Shown here: positions 25,683 to 34,076 of the stretch, in pieces
Layout: each line of letters begins with the position of its first letter
Numbering within the stretch: the first letter of the stretch is position 1
DNA from: Rubrobacter tropicus
GTDB lineage: Bacteria; Actinomycetota; Rubrobacteria; Rubrobacterales; Rubrobacteraceae
Length of the DNA stretch: 64,000 nt
Direction of reading: 5' to 3'
Assembly (NCBI RefSeq): GCF_011492945.1
Contig: NZ_CP045119.1
Span: 3,038,001-3,102,000 of the forward strand
Position numbers and translations under genes: made by a program
The notes under the pieces: model-generated
Database searches by the model: none
What the model saw: only the letters and a program-made list of their open reading frames with translations
What the model was told of the DNA's origin: nothing

Positions 25683-26950
25683 GGCCCGCCCCCCGGCTCC
25701 CGCCGCCACAGGCCCGCGTGCTCGGGCTGCATCGTCTCCCTGACCACCGAGACGAGGTCCTCGCTCAAGGCGTCGAGGTCGGTCTCGTCGCGCAGCCTCG
25801 CGGAGAACGCCTCGACGGTCCTGGCCGCGTCGTACTTTTTGCGGTAGAACCGGCGATCTATGAAGGCCTGGATGCGCCGCCGCAAGGGGTTGAACATGGC
25901 CGCGATCGCCAGCGTGGAGACGACTACCGCCAGCTGAGATCCGCCCCCGGTCAGCACGCGAAAGGCGTACTGCAAGGAGACCACGCCGCCGAGGTAGACG
26001 GCCGCCAGGGAAGCGGTTAGCGGACCGTAGACGAGGGCGCGGTTGATAACGAGGTCCATGTCGTAGAGGCGGTACCTGAGGATCGCGACGCCCACGGCCA
26101 CCGGCAGGCTCACGAACCCGACCATGCTGAGCACGAAGCTGCTCCCATCCAACCACCGCGCGCCGGTCGCGTCCGAGACGGCGGCGGTCAGGACGGCGCC
26201 GCCGAGCAAGACCACGGTGACGAAGGCGAACAATTTCATCTGCTGGCGCTCGACCCCTCGCGAGCGGCGGAAGCGCACCACCACGGACGCGACCGACCCG
26301 ATGCCCGCGACGAGAAAAAGGCCGTTGAGCACGCCGAATATCTTGAGGTCCTCGGCCCTGCCAAGGCCCTCGATCCCTACCGGGTTCTCGATCCCGTAAC
26401 CGGGAGCCTCGTTTACGGGAATGGTCTCCACGAGCGCGTTCAGGAGGACGTTGCCCGCGGTCGTGACCCCCGCGAGCACGGCGACCGGGAGCCAGCGGCG
26501 GGAGAGCAGGCGCCCGTCTGGGAAGAGCATGGGGAGGTAGATCAGGCCCAAAGCGAGCATCAAATACCAGAACCAGTTGAAGGTCCACGCGCCGAGGACG
26601 GCGAGCCAGTCGGGCCGTCCGTAGGTGACCATCACGTACGTGGCGTACGCGCCGCCGGCGAGAAAGATCGCCAGCATGAGCGCGACAACGGCCAGGATCC
26701 AACCGATAGGGTTCGTCGGCCGCTTCGCCACCAACACGGCGCCGACCACGGCGAAGGCGCCGAACCCGATGTCGAACGCCACGGTCTCCACGTTCTCTGC
26801 CGGGTTCTCGCTCCAGAACCCGGCGCTGCTGGTGAGCAGGCCGTACGCGCAGATGCCCGCAACGTACAGGGGAACGGTCAGCCACGCCACCACCCTCGCC
26901 AAGGGCGGGGTGCGTCCCGTCTCGGCGGAGGGGTGGGCCTCAGTGCTCAT
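25679..26950 (-). CDS. Kinase-less ComP-like membrane sensor protein, paralogue 3
   Basis: A 423-residue multi-pass protein with the full family signature: KRPTNPIGWILAV, LFPDGRLLSRRWLPVAV, GVERQQMKLFAFV, ILRYRLYDMDLVINRALVYG, FYRKKYDAARTVEAFS and VVRETMQPEHAGLWRR. It is closest in motif wording to paralogue 2, which suggests a local tandem duplication. ATG 26950 overlaps the end of the small remnant gene as ATGA, and its own end overlaps paralogue 2 as GTGA. Confidence 0.8.
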   Translation of the reverse strand: MSTEAHPSAETGRTPPLARVVAWLTVPLYVAGICAYGLLTSSAGFWSENPAENVETVAFDIGFGAFAVVGAVLVAKRPTNPIGWILAVVALMLAIFLAGGAYATYVMVTYGRPDWLAVLGAWTFNWFWYLMLALGLIYLPMLFPDGRLLSRRWLPVAVLAGVTTAGNVLLNALVETIPVNEAPGYGIENPVGIEGLGRAEDLKIFGVLNGLFLVAGIGSVASVVVRFRRSRGVERQQMKLFAFVTVVLLGGAVLTAAVSDATGARWLDGSSFVLSMVGFVSLPVAVGVAILRYRLYDMDLVINRALVYGPLTASLAAVYLGGVVSLQYAFRVLTGGGSQLAVVVSTLAIAAMFNPLRRRIQAFIDRRFYRKKYDAARTVEAFSARLRDETDLDALSEDLVSVVRETMQPEHAGLWRREPGGGP

Positions 26951-27234
26951 CTCGCCTTCTCGCGCCCTGCGTCCACCGGTTCAAGCATCCACAGCGAGAC
27001 GTGGGACGGTCGCATCGTCTTCCGCGCGACCTCTGTCAGATCGCCGGACAGATCATCGAAGAAATTCCCGAACAACCCCGAGCCCCCGACGACCGAAGAC
27101 AAGCCGGTAAGAACGCCGGCGGCGAACGTGGCCGCGGGGTGACCGCCGAGAGCACGGGCAAATGCCGCGGAAGGCCGGCCGCCCGCCGGAGAGCCTGAAT
27201 CGTCCCGTTTCCCGACTTTCGTCGCGGCCTTCAT
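26947..27234 (-). CDS. Short relic of the sensor-like family
   Basis: A 95-residue protein. The last 35 residues (DLTEVARKTMRPSHVSLWML) match the conserved C-terminal tail of the neighbouring membrane proteins, while the 10-helix membrane part is absent. One weakly hydrophobic stretch (ATFAAGVLTGLSSVVGGSG) remains. It is read as a truncated sixth paralogue or a tail-only product. It starts seven bases after the CrtI-like gene and overlaps paralogue 3 by ATGA, so it is still translated in line with the operon. Confidence 0.6.
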   Translation of the reverse strand: MKAATKVGKRDDSGSPAGGRPSAAFARALGGHPAATFAAGVLTGLSSVVGGSGLFGNFFDDLSGDLTEVARKTMRPSHVSLWMLEPVDAGREKAR

Positions 27235-27241
27235 ACTGCCC

Positions 27242-28666
27242 TTACGTCTTCAGGTAGCGCAGGGCCGAGCGGGCGGCCATGAAGCCGCACAGCCCGTGCA
27301 CGGCGCCACCCGGCGGTGTCGAGGACGAGCAGATGTAGAGTCCGTTCGCCGGGGTCGAGTAAGGGTTGGCGCGCAACGCCGGCCTTCCGAACAGTTGCCG
27401 GACGTCCATGTAGCCGCCGTTTATGTCCCCCCCGACGAGGTTGGCGTTCCACCCTTCGAGGTCGGCCGGGCCCCAGGCGTTGCGGGCAAGGACGCGGTTC
27501 CCGAAACCCGGGGCGAAGCGCTCTATCTGGGCCTCTATCCTCTGCGTCATGTCGAAGGTCGAGCCGTTTGGTACGTGGCAGTAGGCCCATGCGGTGTGCT
27601 TGCCCTCGGGCGCGCGGGTATCGTCGAAGAGGCTCTGCTGGGCGAGAAGGACGAAAGGCCTCTCGGGGTGCTCACCGTGCGAGACGGCGGCCTCGCCGGC
27701 CGAGATGTCCTCAAGCGTCCCGCCGAGGTGGACGGTGCCTGCCCGCAGGCATTCTTCGGCGCTCCACGGGATCGGCCCGTCGAGCGCGAGGTCCACCTTG
27801 AAGACGCCCGGGCCGTAGCGGTAGCGCTTGAGGGCATCCCTGTATCTTTCGGTGAAGTGAACGCCCGCGATATCGAGGAGCTGGCGCGGCGTGACGTCGA
27901 AGAGGACCGTCCGGGTTCTCGGGACTTCATCCACCGAGCGGACCCTGACGCCGGTGAAGATCTCACCCCCTAAAGACAGCAGGTAGGAGGCGAGGGCGTC
28001 GGCTATGCTCTGCGAGCCCCCCTTCGGCAAGGGCCATCCGAAGGCGTGCCCCAAAGTTCCGAGCACGATCCCGAAGAGGGCGCTCGGCCGTTTCTCCATC
28101 GGCAGGAACGAATGGGCCGCGTTGCCCGCGAAGAGCCCGCGGGCCCTCTCCCCTCGAAGACAGCCTCCGCGAGCCCCTGGCCGAACCCAGCGAGCGCAAC
28201 CCGGCGGACGCCAGGGCGAGCGGGTGACGGGGAAGGCTCGTCGATCCGGAGAGCGTGGCCTGTATCCGCCGGGCGTCGTCGGCCAGGGGGTCATCAGGTT
28301 CCGGTAGGCCCCGGCGTCGGACCCGAGCGTGGCGGCGGTCATCTCCGTCGAGCGTTCGAGGGTGGCGGCGGTCCCGTCGTCGAAGGGGTGGGCGAGCGGG
28401 GCGGGGGGGTGGATCCACTCCAGGCCGTGCTCTTCGAGGGGGAGCGTGGAGAAGAACGGCGAGGCGTAGCCGAGGGGGTGGATGGCCGAGCCGAGGTCGT
28501 GGACGAAGCCTGGGAGCGTGATCTCGTCCGAGCGGGTCCCGCCCCCGATCCTGTCCTCGGCCTCGAGCACGGCCACGGAACGGCCGCGCCGGGCGAGCTC
28601 CACGGCGGCGGCGAGGCCGTTCGGCCCCGCGCCGACGACGACCGCGTCGTAGGTGCTCCCGCTCAT
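27242..28666 (-). pseudogene. CrtI-like NAD(P)/FAD-dependent oxidoreductase with three apparent frameshifts
   Basis: The N-terminus (YDAVVVGAGPNGLAAAVELA, then LEAEDRIGGGTRSDEI) and C-terminus (TPPGGAVHGLCGFMAARSAL) are those of the phytoene-desaturase/PYROXD2-like oxidoreductases. In the middle, the frame must change three times to keep a family-like sequence: at C/G runs 28286-28290, 28174-28177 and 28150-28153 (plus strand), each repaired by adding one base. The repaired text reads LADDARRIQATLSG, then ARGLAEAVFEG, then ERARGLFAGNAAHSF. The net shift is three bases, so the reading frame stays open throughout. Substrate unknown; carotenoid is one possibility. It heads the operon with the sensor-like proteins and P450. 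Confidence 0.72.
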
Positions 28667-28712
28667 GGCCCACATTCTATCCGTGCCCGGCCTCTCCCCG
28701 CCGCCGATCCGT

Positions 28713-29486
28713 TCACCTCCGCGATCTGGCGCGGCGCCAGCGCAGGGGGGCTGCCATCGTGTAGATCATCGACCGGGCCCCCGCGTTGTGCCAGAGGTTC
28801 CGTATCTCCGACCACTGGACCTTCGGGTCGACGCAGGTCTTCTCGAGGCTCACGGGCTCGTTCACGCCGAAGTGGGCCGAGAGCGACTTCAGGACATGTG
28901 TCCAGATACGCTCCTGCTCCGTGGCGCCGACCACGCGGAAGCCGATCTCGTAGATTGGATCGTTGGCGCGGGCCAGGGACTGCACCTGGGCCACCGTCGT
29001 GCCGTCCTCGTCGGCGTAGGCCGAGAAGGTATTCCAGCCCGACTCGGGGTGGCCTTCCGGGGTCATGACCGTGAAGGACTCGTCGTCGGCGTAGATCACA
29101 CGCACCCCCGTGTGGACGGGCATGCCGCCGACGGACGCGCTTATAAATAGCACCTCGCCAGGAGCCACACCAGCCATCGAGGGGTAGAACCGGCTGTTGG
29201 GCGGCTGGAGCTCGGGGAAGCGCTCCTTCCACACCCGCACGACCTCCTCAGGCGTGGAGGCGACGCCGGCCAGGCGGACCCTGTAGGTCTTCTGCCAGAG
29301 CTGGCCGAAGCCCTGCAGCGCGCCGACCTCCCGACGCCCCTGGACGTTCACGTTAGAGGCCCCTTCCGGCACGGCGGAGACCTCCAGCTTGTCGACCCTC
29401 TTCGCCCAGAAAGCCGCGTCGCGCGGTTCCGGTGGGGGTTGACGCTCCTGGCCCTGCTCTTCGCTTTGTGGGGTTCGATCGGTCAT
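28713..29486 (-). CDS. Unknown protein, SRPBCC/DUF1990-like, paralogue A
   Basis: A 257-residue protein (MTDRTPQSEEQGQERQPPPE) with an N-terminal low-complexity stretch. Then come the shared blocks LQGFGQLWQKTYRVRL, VMTPEGHPESGWNTFSAY, GTTVAQVQSLARANDPIYE and a C-terminal helix WHNAGARSMIYTMAAPLRW. The block order suggests an SRPBCC or DUF1990-like beta fold; the match is by eye only. ATG 29486 overlaps the stop of paralogue B (ATGA). It lies 46 bases before the CrtI-like gene on the same strand. Confidence 0.7.
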   Translation of the reverse strand: MTDRTPQSEEQGQERQPPPEPRDAAFWAKRVDKLEVSAVPEGASNVNVQGRREVGALQGFGQLWQKTYRVRLAGVASTPEEVVRVWKERFPELQPPNSRFYPSMAGVAPGEVLFISASVGGMPVHTGVRVIYADDESFTVMTPEGHPESGWNTFSAYADEDGTTVAQVQSLARANDPIYEIGFRVVGATEQERIWTHVLKSLSAHFGVNEPVSLEKTCVDPKVQWSEIRNLWHNAGARSMIYTMAAPLRWRRARSRR

Positions 29487-30232
29487 CGGGTTCCTCCCTT
29501 CGTCTGGTCCTGGGTTCTCGGAGTCCTGCTCGTGCCCGTGGCCCGACGCTTTATCCAGCGCAGCGGGGCGGCCGCGGCGTGCAGCGCCGAGATGAGGAGG
29601 GCGTTGTGGCGGACGTTCGTGTAGCGCCGCCACTGGCGCTTCGGGTCCACGCAGATTATGCGGGTCTCGACCCGGCCTTCGGCCCCGAAGTGGACCGCTA
29701 CTCTTCCGAGGGTCCTTTGCCAGGTCGTGTCCTCTAACTTGTGCAATCCCAGGGGCATCATGAGCTCGTAGATCGGATCGTTGGCCCGGATGAGGAGCTG
29801 GGCCTGGGCAACCGTCGTGCCGTCCCCGTCGGGGTAGGAGCTGAAGGTGATCCAACCAGAGAAAGGGTGTCCCTCGGGGGTCATGTAGGTGAAAGACTCG
29901 GCGTCGGCGTAGAGGACGACGACGCCGCTCAGGCCGCCTAGCAGCGCCACGGCACCCGGCACGAGGCCGCCGTCCGGCACCCGAAAGCCCTCGCCGAAGC
30001 CGGAGATCTCCGGGAACCTCTCCTTGAGGGTCTCGACCACCTCGGCCGGCGGGACCGGGACGCCCTCCAGGCGGGTCTTGTAGGTCTTCTGCCACATCTT
30101 GCCGAAGCCCTGCAGCGGCCCGACCATCCGGCGGCCCTCGACGTTCGGCGCGGTCCCCGACGTTTCGGGGACCCGGATCGTCTCGCTGTACCGCGCCCAG
30201 TGGGCCGCGTCGCGGGGCCGTTGCTCCGTCAT
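29483..30232 (-). CDS. Unknown protein, SRPBCC/DUF1990-like, paralogue B
   Basis: A 249-residue paralogue of the next gene, with LQGFGKMWQKTYKTRLEG, YMTPEGHPFSGWITFSSY, GTTVAQAQLLIRANDPIYEL and a closing VRHNALLISALHAAAAPLRW. ATG 30232 is used because GGGAGGAG lies seven bases upstream; an in-frame ATG at 30253 lacks one. The leader GACCGAAGGGAGGAGC recurs almost exactly before the STAS gene at 30657, hinting at duplication of translation signals inside the operon. Function unknown. Confidence 0.7.
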   Translation of the reverse strand: MTEQRPRDAAHWARYSETIRVPETSGTAPNVEGRRMVGPLQGFGKMWQKTYKTRLEGVPVPPAEVVETLKERFPEISGFGEGFRVPDGGLVPGAVALLGGLSGVVVLYADAESFTYMTPEGHPFSGWITFSSYPDGDGTTVAQAQLLIRANDPIYELMMPLGLHKLEDTTWQRTLGRVAVHFGAEGRVETRIICVDPKRQWRRYTNVRHNALLISALHAAAAPLRWIKRRATGTSRTPRTQDQTKGGTR

Positions 30233-30300
30233 CTCGCTCCTCCCTTCGGTCATCGCCGGCTGGTCGGCCTGTCAGCTTTCCCGATTCGCTGACCGGCTTT

Positions 30301-30657
30301 TCATACGTTCGTGGCTTCGACGGCTTCCTCTTCCGTCTCGTGGATGCCTATGGCGTCGTCGAGGCGTGTGATCTGGAAGATGCTTCTGTAGTGTTCGCTG
30401 AGGCCGTAGGTCAGGAGACGCTGCTTCTCGCGGTTGACGCGGATGAGGAGCGTGACCAGGAGGCCTATGCCCGAACTGTTCATGTACTCGAGGCCCTCGA
30501 AGTTCAGGATGATCGCGCGGACCCTCCCGTCGCTCGCCTGGTTGTAGGCGTCCATGAGAACACCCTCGGCGAAAGCGGTAAGCTCGCCCTTGATGTCGAT
30601 GATGCTCGCGTTGTCATCGACCCTGCGAACGTCCATCGTGACCTGTGCCTGGGGCAT
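30301..30657 (-). CDS. STAS-domain anti-sigma factor antagonist
   Basis: A 118-residue SpoIIAA/RsbV-like protein. The phosphorylatable serine lies in EYMNSSGIGLLVTLL, after IIDIKGELTAFAEGVL. In the usual partner switch the dephosphorylated form binds the RsbW-type kinase and frees its partner. ATG 30657 is chosen because GGGAGGAG precedes it closely; a longer open frame upstream lacks a ribosome site and runs into repeats. It is separated from the second STAS gene by heptad repeats. Confidence 0.9.
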   Translation of the reverse strand: MPQAQVTMDVRRVDDNASIIDIKGELTAFAEGVLMDAYNQASDGRVRAIILNFEGLEYMNSSGIGLLVTLLIRVNREKQRLLTYGLSEHYRSIFQITRLDDAIGIHETEEEAVEATNV

Positions 30658-30683
30658 TTGCTCCTCCCTTCGGTCGTCGCGGC

Positions 30684-30790
30684 TTTCAGCCATCAGCTTT
30701 CAGCCGTCGGCTTTTTCATTGGGTTGGTTACTCTGGACCGTCAGCTTTCGGCTTCCTGGTTCTGGCTGATAGCTGACTGCTGGTGGCTAA
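30684..30790 (-). repeat. Heptad repeats between the two STAS genes
   Basis: TCAGCNN units at 30685-30710 and GCTGA units at 30765-30790 surround a short spacer. The second set lies inside the 3' end of the gene at 30741-31133, so its last residues (SHQQSAISQNQEAES) are encoded by repeat. Confidence 0.65.
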
Positions 30791-31133
30791 AAGCTCCAAT
30801 CGCGCTCTCTTCGTCAGGGAAGACGCCCATAAAGTCCGAGAGGCGGGTTATGTTGAAGATCTCGACGTAGTGTTCGCTCAGGCCGTATGCCGACAGGGCG
30901 CGCTTCGCTGCGCGCGCGCTGGCGAGCAGGCCGACGATCAGGGCGATACCCGTGGAGTTGATGTAGTCCACCTCTTCGAAGTTCAGGAAGATGGCGCCGG
31001 GGTTATCCTTCTCGGCTTCCGCGTATGCGGCGTCCAGGGTCTCCTGGGCGAAGCCGTCGATCTCGCCCCGCAGGTCGAGCACGGCCCCCCGGGGTTCCCG
31101 GCGCACCTCGGCCTCAAAGTGCTTTACGGCCAT
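30741..31133 (-). CDS. STAS-domain protein with repeat-derived C-terminus
   Basis: A 130-residue STAS protein with VLDLRGEIDGFAQETLD and the serine motif VDYINSTGIALIVGLLAS (a threonine follows the serine). It resembles RsbV/SpoIIAA. The final 16 residues are encoded by heptad repeats and are probably a recent extension past the original stop. Its start overlaps the upstream ATPase gene by 20 bases, so both are made together. Confidence 0.88.
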   Translation of the reverse strand: MAVKHFEAEVRREPRGAVLDLRGEIDGFAQETLDAAYAEAEKDNPGAIFLNFEEVDYINSTGIALIVGLLASARAAKRALSAYGLSEHYVEIFNITRLSDFMGVFPDEESAIGAFSHQQSAISQNQEAES

Positions 31134-31593
31134 CTCTCTCCTCCTCTCGCGCGTTCAGGTGCAGGACCAGCTCCACCGTGTGGTGGCGCTCGTCGCCGGT
31201 CACCTTCATCTCGTCGACCATGCTCTTGATGAGGAAGAGCCCCCAACCCCGCGGCGTCTGCGCGCCTTCGAGCTTCGCTCCGAGGTCGGGGGTCTGGGGG
31301 TCGAAGGCGGCGGGGCCGGCCCCCTCGTCCGTGATCCTGACGCAGAGCTCGGCGTCGGTGGCCGAGACTTCTATGAGGACGGGGGCCTCTTCCCTGTAGC
31401 GGTTGCCGTGCTCCATCGCGTTCATGGTCGCCTCGGCGACGGCTGTCTTGAGCCGCTCCAGGGTCCTGTCCGGCAGGCCGAGCCCCTCGACGGTGCCGGC
31501 GACCTCCTCCATCGCCCGGCGCTCGTTGCCGGGCTCGCTCGGCACGCTCAGCTCGGCGAGCGTCCGGCGGGCGCCGTTTCTGGGTGCGGTCAC
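31114..31593 (-). CDS. RsbW/SpoIIAB-like anti-sigma serine kinase
   Basis: A 159-residue HATPase_c_2 protein. The N box is AVAEATMNAMEHGN, the G1 box ITDEGAGPAAFDP, and RGWGLFLIKSMVDEM the G2 region. It should phosphorylate STAS partners and hold a sigma factor or another target. ATG 31593 overlaps the phosphatase stop as ATGA. No sigma factor is encoded in this operon, so the target lies elsewhere or is not a sigma factor. Confidence 0.9.
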   Translation of the reverse strand: MTAPRNGARRTLAELSVPSEPGNERRAMEEVAGTVEGLGLPDRTLERLKTAVAEATMNAMEHGNRYREEAPVLIEVSATDAELCVRITDEGAGPAAFDPQTPDLGAKLEGAQTPRGWGLFLIKSMVDEMKVTGDERHHTVELVLHLNAREEERDGRKAL

Positions 31594-32759
31594 GACTCCT
31601 CCGGTCTGTCCAGGGTCACGAGCGTAATGTCGTCTTCCTGCTCCCAGCCCTCGCCGGTAAAGCGTGCAAGCTCCGAAAGAAGGAAGCTTATGAGGGAGGA
31701 GCCGCCCGAGCGGTGGGCGCCGACGAGACCCTGCAGGCGCGGGAAGCCAAACATCTCGCGCCGGCGGTCGTGGGCCTCGACGAGCCCGTCGCTGTAGAAC
31801 AGGACGCTCTCGCCCCTGCCCAGCAACATCTCCTTCTCCTCGTAGCCCATCCCGGGCATCAGGCCGAGCGGCATCCCCCTCGCCCTCAGCTCCTCGGCCC
31901 CCTCCCCGCGCCCGGCACGGCGCCTGTAGGGCAGGTCGTGGCCCGCGTTGGCGTAGACGACGCGCCCGGACTCCGGGTCGAGGATCGCGTACAGGCAGGT
32001 GACGAACATGTTTGGCGGTATGTCCTGGACCAGCACGTCGTTCACGCGCTGGAGGACCTGCCCGGGGGAGAGCAGTCGCTGGGCGGCGGCGCGGAGCATC
32101 GTGCGCGTCGTGGCCATCACCAGTGCCGCCGGGACGCCCTTGTCCGTCACGTCGCCTACGACGAGGCCGAGGCGGCCGTCCTCGAGCGTCAGGAAGTCGT
32201 AGAAGTCGCCGCCGACCTCGCGGGCCGGCTGGTAGTAGGCGGCCACCTCGTAGCCGGGGAGTTCCGGCAGGGCTTTTGGCAGCAGGGTCTGTTGGATCAG
32301 GCGGGCGACCTTGAGCTCCTGCTCGATGCGCTCGCGCTCTTTTGCCTCCTGCTGCTGCTGGCGGACGAGCTGGGCGACCCTCACAGCGGGGGCTGTCTGG
32401 GTCGCGAGATCCGAGAGCAGCTTCCGGTCGTCGGCCGAGTACTCCTGCTGGGAGAGCCGCGGGCCGAGGTTCAGCAGCCCTATTAGCTCCCCCTGGCTCA
32501 CGAGCGGCACCAGCAGCTTGACGCCGGCCTCCCTCATCTCCGCGAGCGCCGGGGAGTCGAGGTCGAGCTTGTCTACCTCGACCACCCCCGAGACGCCGGC
32601 GAGGTAGGCCAGGATCGGGTCGTTCGGCGCGATATCCAGCTCCGGCGCGGCCTGCCGCGGCGCCTCCGCGACGGCGTCCGTCTCCCCGGACGCCCCGCGC
32701 CCGTCGCGCCTGAAAAGGTCCCGCCAGAACCCCGTCTTGTTCGTCGTCTGTACCGTCAT
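31590..32759 (-). CDS. GAF-SpoIIE/PP2C serine phosphatase
   Basis: A 389-residue phosphatase. Residues about 45-135 look like a GAF sensor (NDPILAYLAGVSGVVEVDKL to SDLATQTAPAVRVAQL), followed by a coiled stretch (QQQQEAKERERIEQELKVA). The PP2C/SpoIIE domain has AREVGGDFYDFLTLEDGR, VVGDVTDKGVPAALVMA and YANAGHDLPYRRR, with the expected metal aspartates. It should dephosphorylate the STAS proteins in response to a GAF-bound signal. AAGGAGG precedes the ATG, and a CGTTACG pair lies 45-63 bases upstream. Confidence 0.92.
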   Translation of the reverse strand: MTVQTTNKTGFWRDLFRRDGRGASGETDAVAEAPRQAAPELDIAPNDPILAYLAGVSGVVEVDKLDLDSPALAEMREAGVKLLVPLVSQGELIGLLNLGPRLSQQEYSADDRKLLSDLATQTAPAVRVAQLVRQQQQEAKERERIEQELKVARLIQQTLLPKALPELPGYEVAAYYQPAREVGGDFYDFLTLEDGRLGLVVGDVTDKGVPAALVMATTRTMLRAAAQRLLSPGQVLQRVNDVLVQDIPPNMFVTCLYAILDPESGRVVYANAGHDLPYRRRAGRGEGAEELRARGMPLGLMPGMGYEEKEMLLGRGESVLFYSDGLVEAHDRRREMFGFPRLQGLVGAHRSGGSSLISFLLSELARFTGEGWEQEDDITLVTLDRPEES

Positions 32760-32803
32760 CTCGCCTCCTTGTCCGGCATCTTAAAGGCCGACCGTCTCCC
32801 CAC

Positions 32804-32822
32804 CGTTACGAGAAGCGTTACG
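32804..32822 (-). promoter_or_regulatory. CGTTACG direct repeat before the phosphatase gene
   Basis: CGTTACG at 32804-32810 and 32816-32822, a 12-base period, 45-63 bases upstream of the phosphatase start at 32759. This is the best-placed copy for activation of the partner-switch operon. Confidence 0.6.
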
Positions 32823-32852
32823 GGTCCCCTCCCCCGTGATTTTTTCCGCATC

Positions 32853-34076
32853 TCACCTCTCCTCTCCCCGGCCCCGGGCCATCGGACGCAGCCACAGGCG
32901 GGCGTGCGCCGGTCGCATCGTCTCCTGGACCACCCCGACGAGGTCTTCGCCGAGCCTCTCCAGGTCGGTCTCCTCGCGCAGCCTGGCGCCGAAGCTCTCA
33001 AGAGTCTTCCGCGCGTCGTACTTTTTCCGGTAGAACAGGCCGTCTATGAAGGCCTGGATACCCCGCTTCAAGGGGCTGAACAGCGCGGCGATGGCGAGGG
33101 TGGAGGCCACGACAACCACCTGCGAGCTTCCCCCGGTCAGCGCGCGAAGCGCGTACTGCAGGGTGGCCACGCTCCCGAAGTAGACCAGCGCCAGCGACGC
33201 GGTCAGGGCTCCGTAGACGAGGGTGCGGTTTATAAGGGCGTCCACGTCGTAGAGCCGGTGGCGCAGGATCGCGACCCCGATCGATGCGTAGAGGCAGAGC
33301 AGGGGCAGAACCTCGACCACGGCGTCCCACGCACCGGGCGGATCGTAGAAGAACTGGGTGAGATACAGGAGCACGAGCACCACGGCGGCGTAGGCGAACC
33401 ATTTGATCTGCTGCCGCTCGACCCCGCCCGCGCGCCGGAACCTGAAGATTAGGGAGAGCGCCGCCGCAGGAATGGCGGCGAGGACTACGAGAGCTCCACC
33501 GTGGCCGAGGATGGCGATGACTCGCCCGGCGACGCCCCCGACGCCGAGCGGGTTCTCGATCGGCACGAAGCCGCTCCTGCCCGGGATGAAAGGGCCGGCG
33601 ATCAGGGCCAGGCCCCCGAGCACGAGAACGGTCCACACCAGGAACCTCCACCGCGGCGACGGCGTCCGTCCCGAGGGGAACAGCACCATCAGGAGCGGGG
33701 TCAGGATCAGCCACACCATCCACCCGACCCCCGCGACCGCGGTCCCCATCGTCCTGGGAAACGGCAACGCTCCGGGTTGGGCCACCAGCGCGTAGGCCGC
33801 GTAGGCCTGCGCGAACAGCAGGAGCGACAGCGCCCACCCGAGCGAGATCCACAACCACCCGTACGGGTTTCTCGGGCGGCGCGTGGCGACGAAACACCCG
33901 AGGACGGAGGCCCCGATGACCGCGGCACAGGAGATGACCTGTCCCCGCCAGGAGATCCAACCCGCCGGCAAAGGCGTACTCCAGCCGAGAGACACGAGGG
34001 CCATGGCCGATGCCGGCAGGATCAGGGCGAGCCCGAAAGACACCCACGCCAGCCTGCTCAGGGCTCGATCCGTCAC
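32853..34076 (-). CDS. Kinase-less ComP-like membrane sensor protein, paralogue 4
   Basis: A 407-residue multi-pass protein with the family blocks RRPRNPYGWLWI, LFPSGRTPSPRWRF, GVERQQIKWFAYA, ILRHRLYDVDALINRTLVYG, FYRKKYDARKTLESFGARL and VVQETMRPAHARLWLR, ending about 10 residues later. Wording is closest to paralogue 1. It overlaps paralogue 5 by ATGA and lies 93 bases before the phosphatase, so it may belong to the same transcriptional unit or lie just before its promoter. Confidence 0.8.
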   Translation of the reverse strand: MTDRALSRLAWVSFGLALILPASAMALVSLGWSTPLPAGWISWRGQVISCAAVIGASVLGCFVATRRPRNPYGWLWISLGWALSLLLFAQAYAAYALVAQPGALPFPRTMGTAVAGVGWMVWLILTPLLMVLFPSGRTPSPRWRFLVWTVLVLGGLALIAGPFIPGRSGFVPIENPLGVGGVAGRVIAILGHGGALVVLAAIPAAALSLIFRFRRAGGVERQQIKWFAYAAVVLVLLYLTQFFYDPPGAWDAVVEVLPLLCLYASIGVAILRHRLYDVDALINRTLVYGALTASLALVYFGSVATLQYALRALTGGSSQVVVVASTLAIAALFSPLKRGIQAFIDGLFYRKKYDARKTLESFGARLREETDLERLGEDLVGVVQETMRPAHARLWLRPMARGRGEER

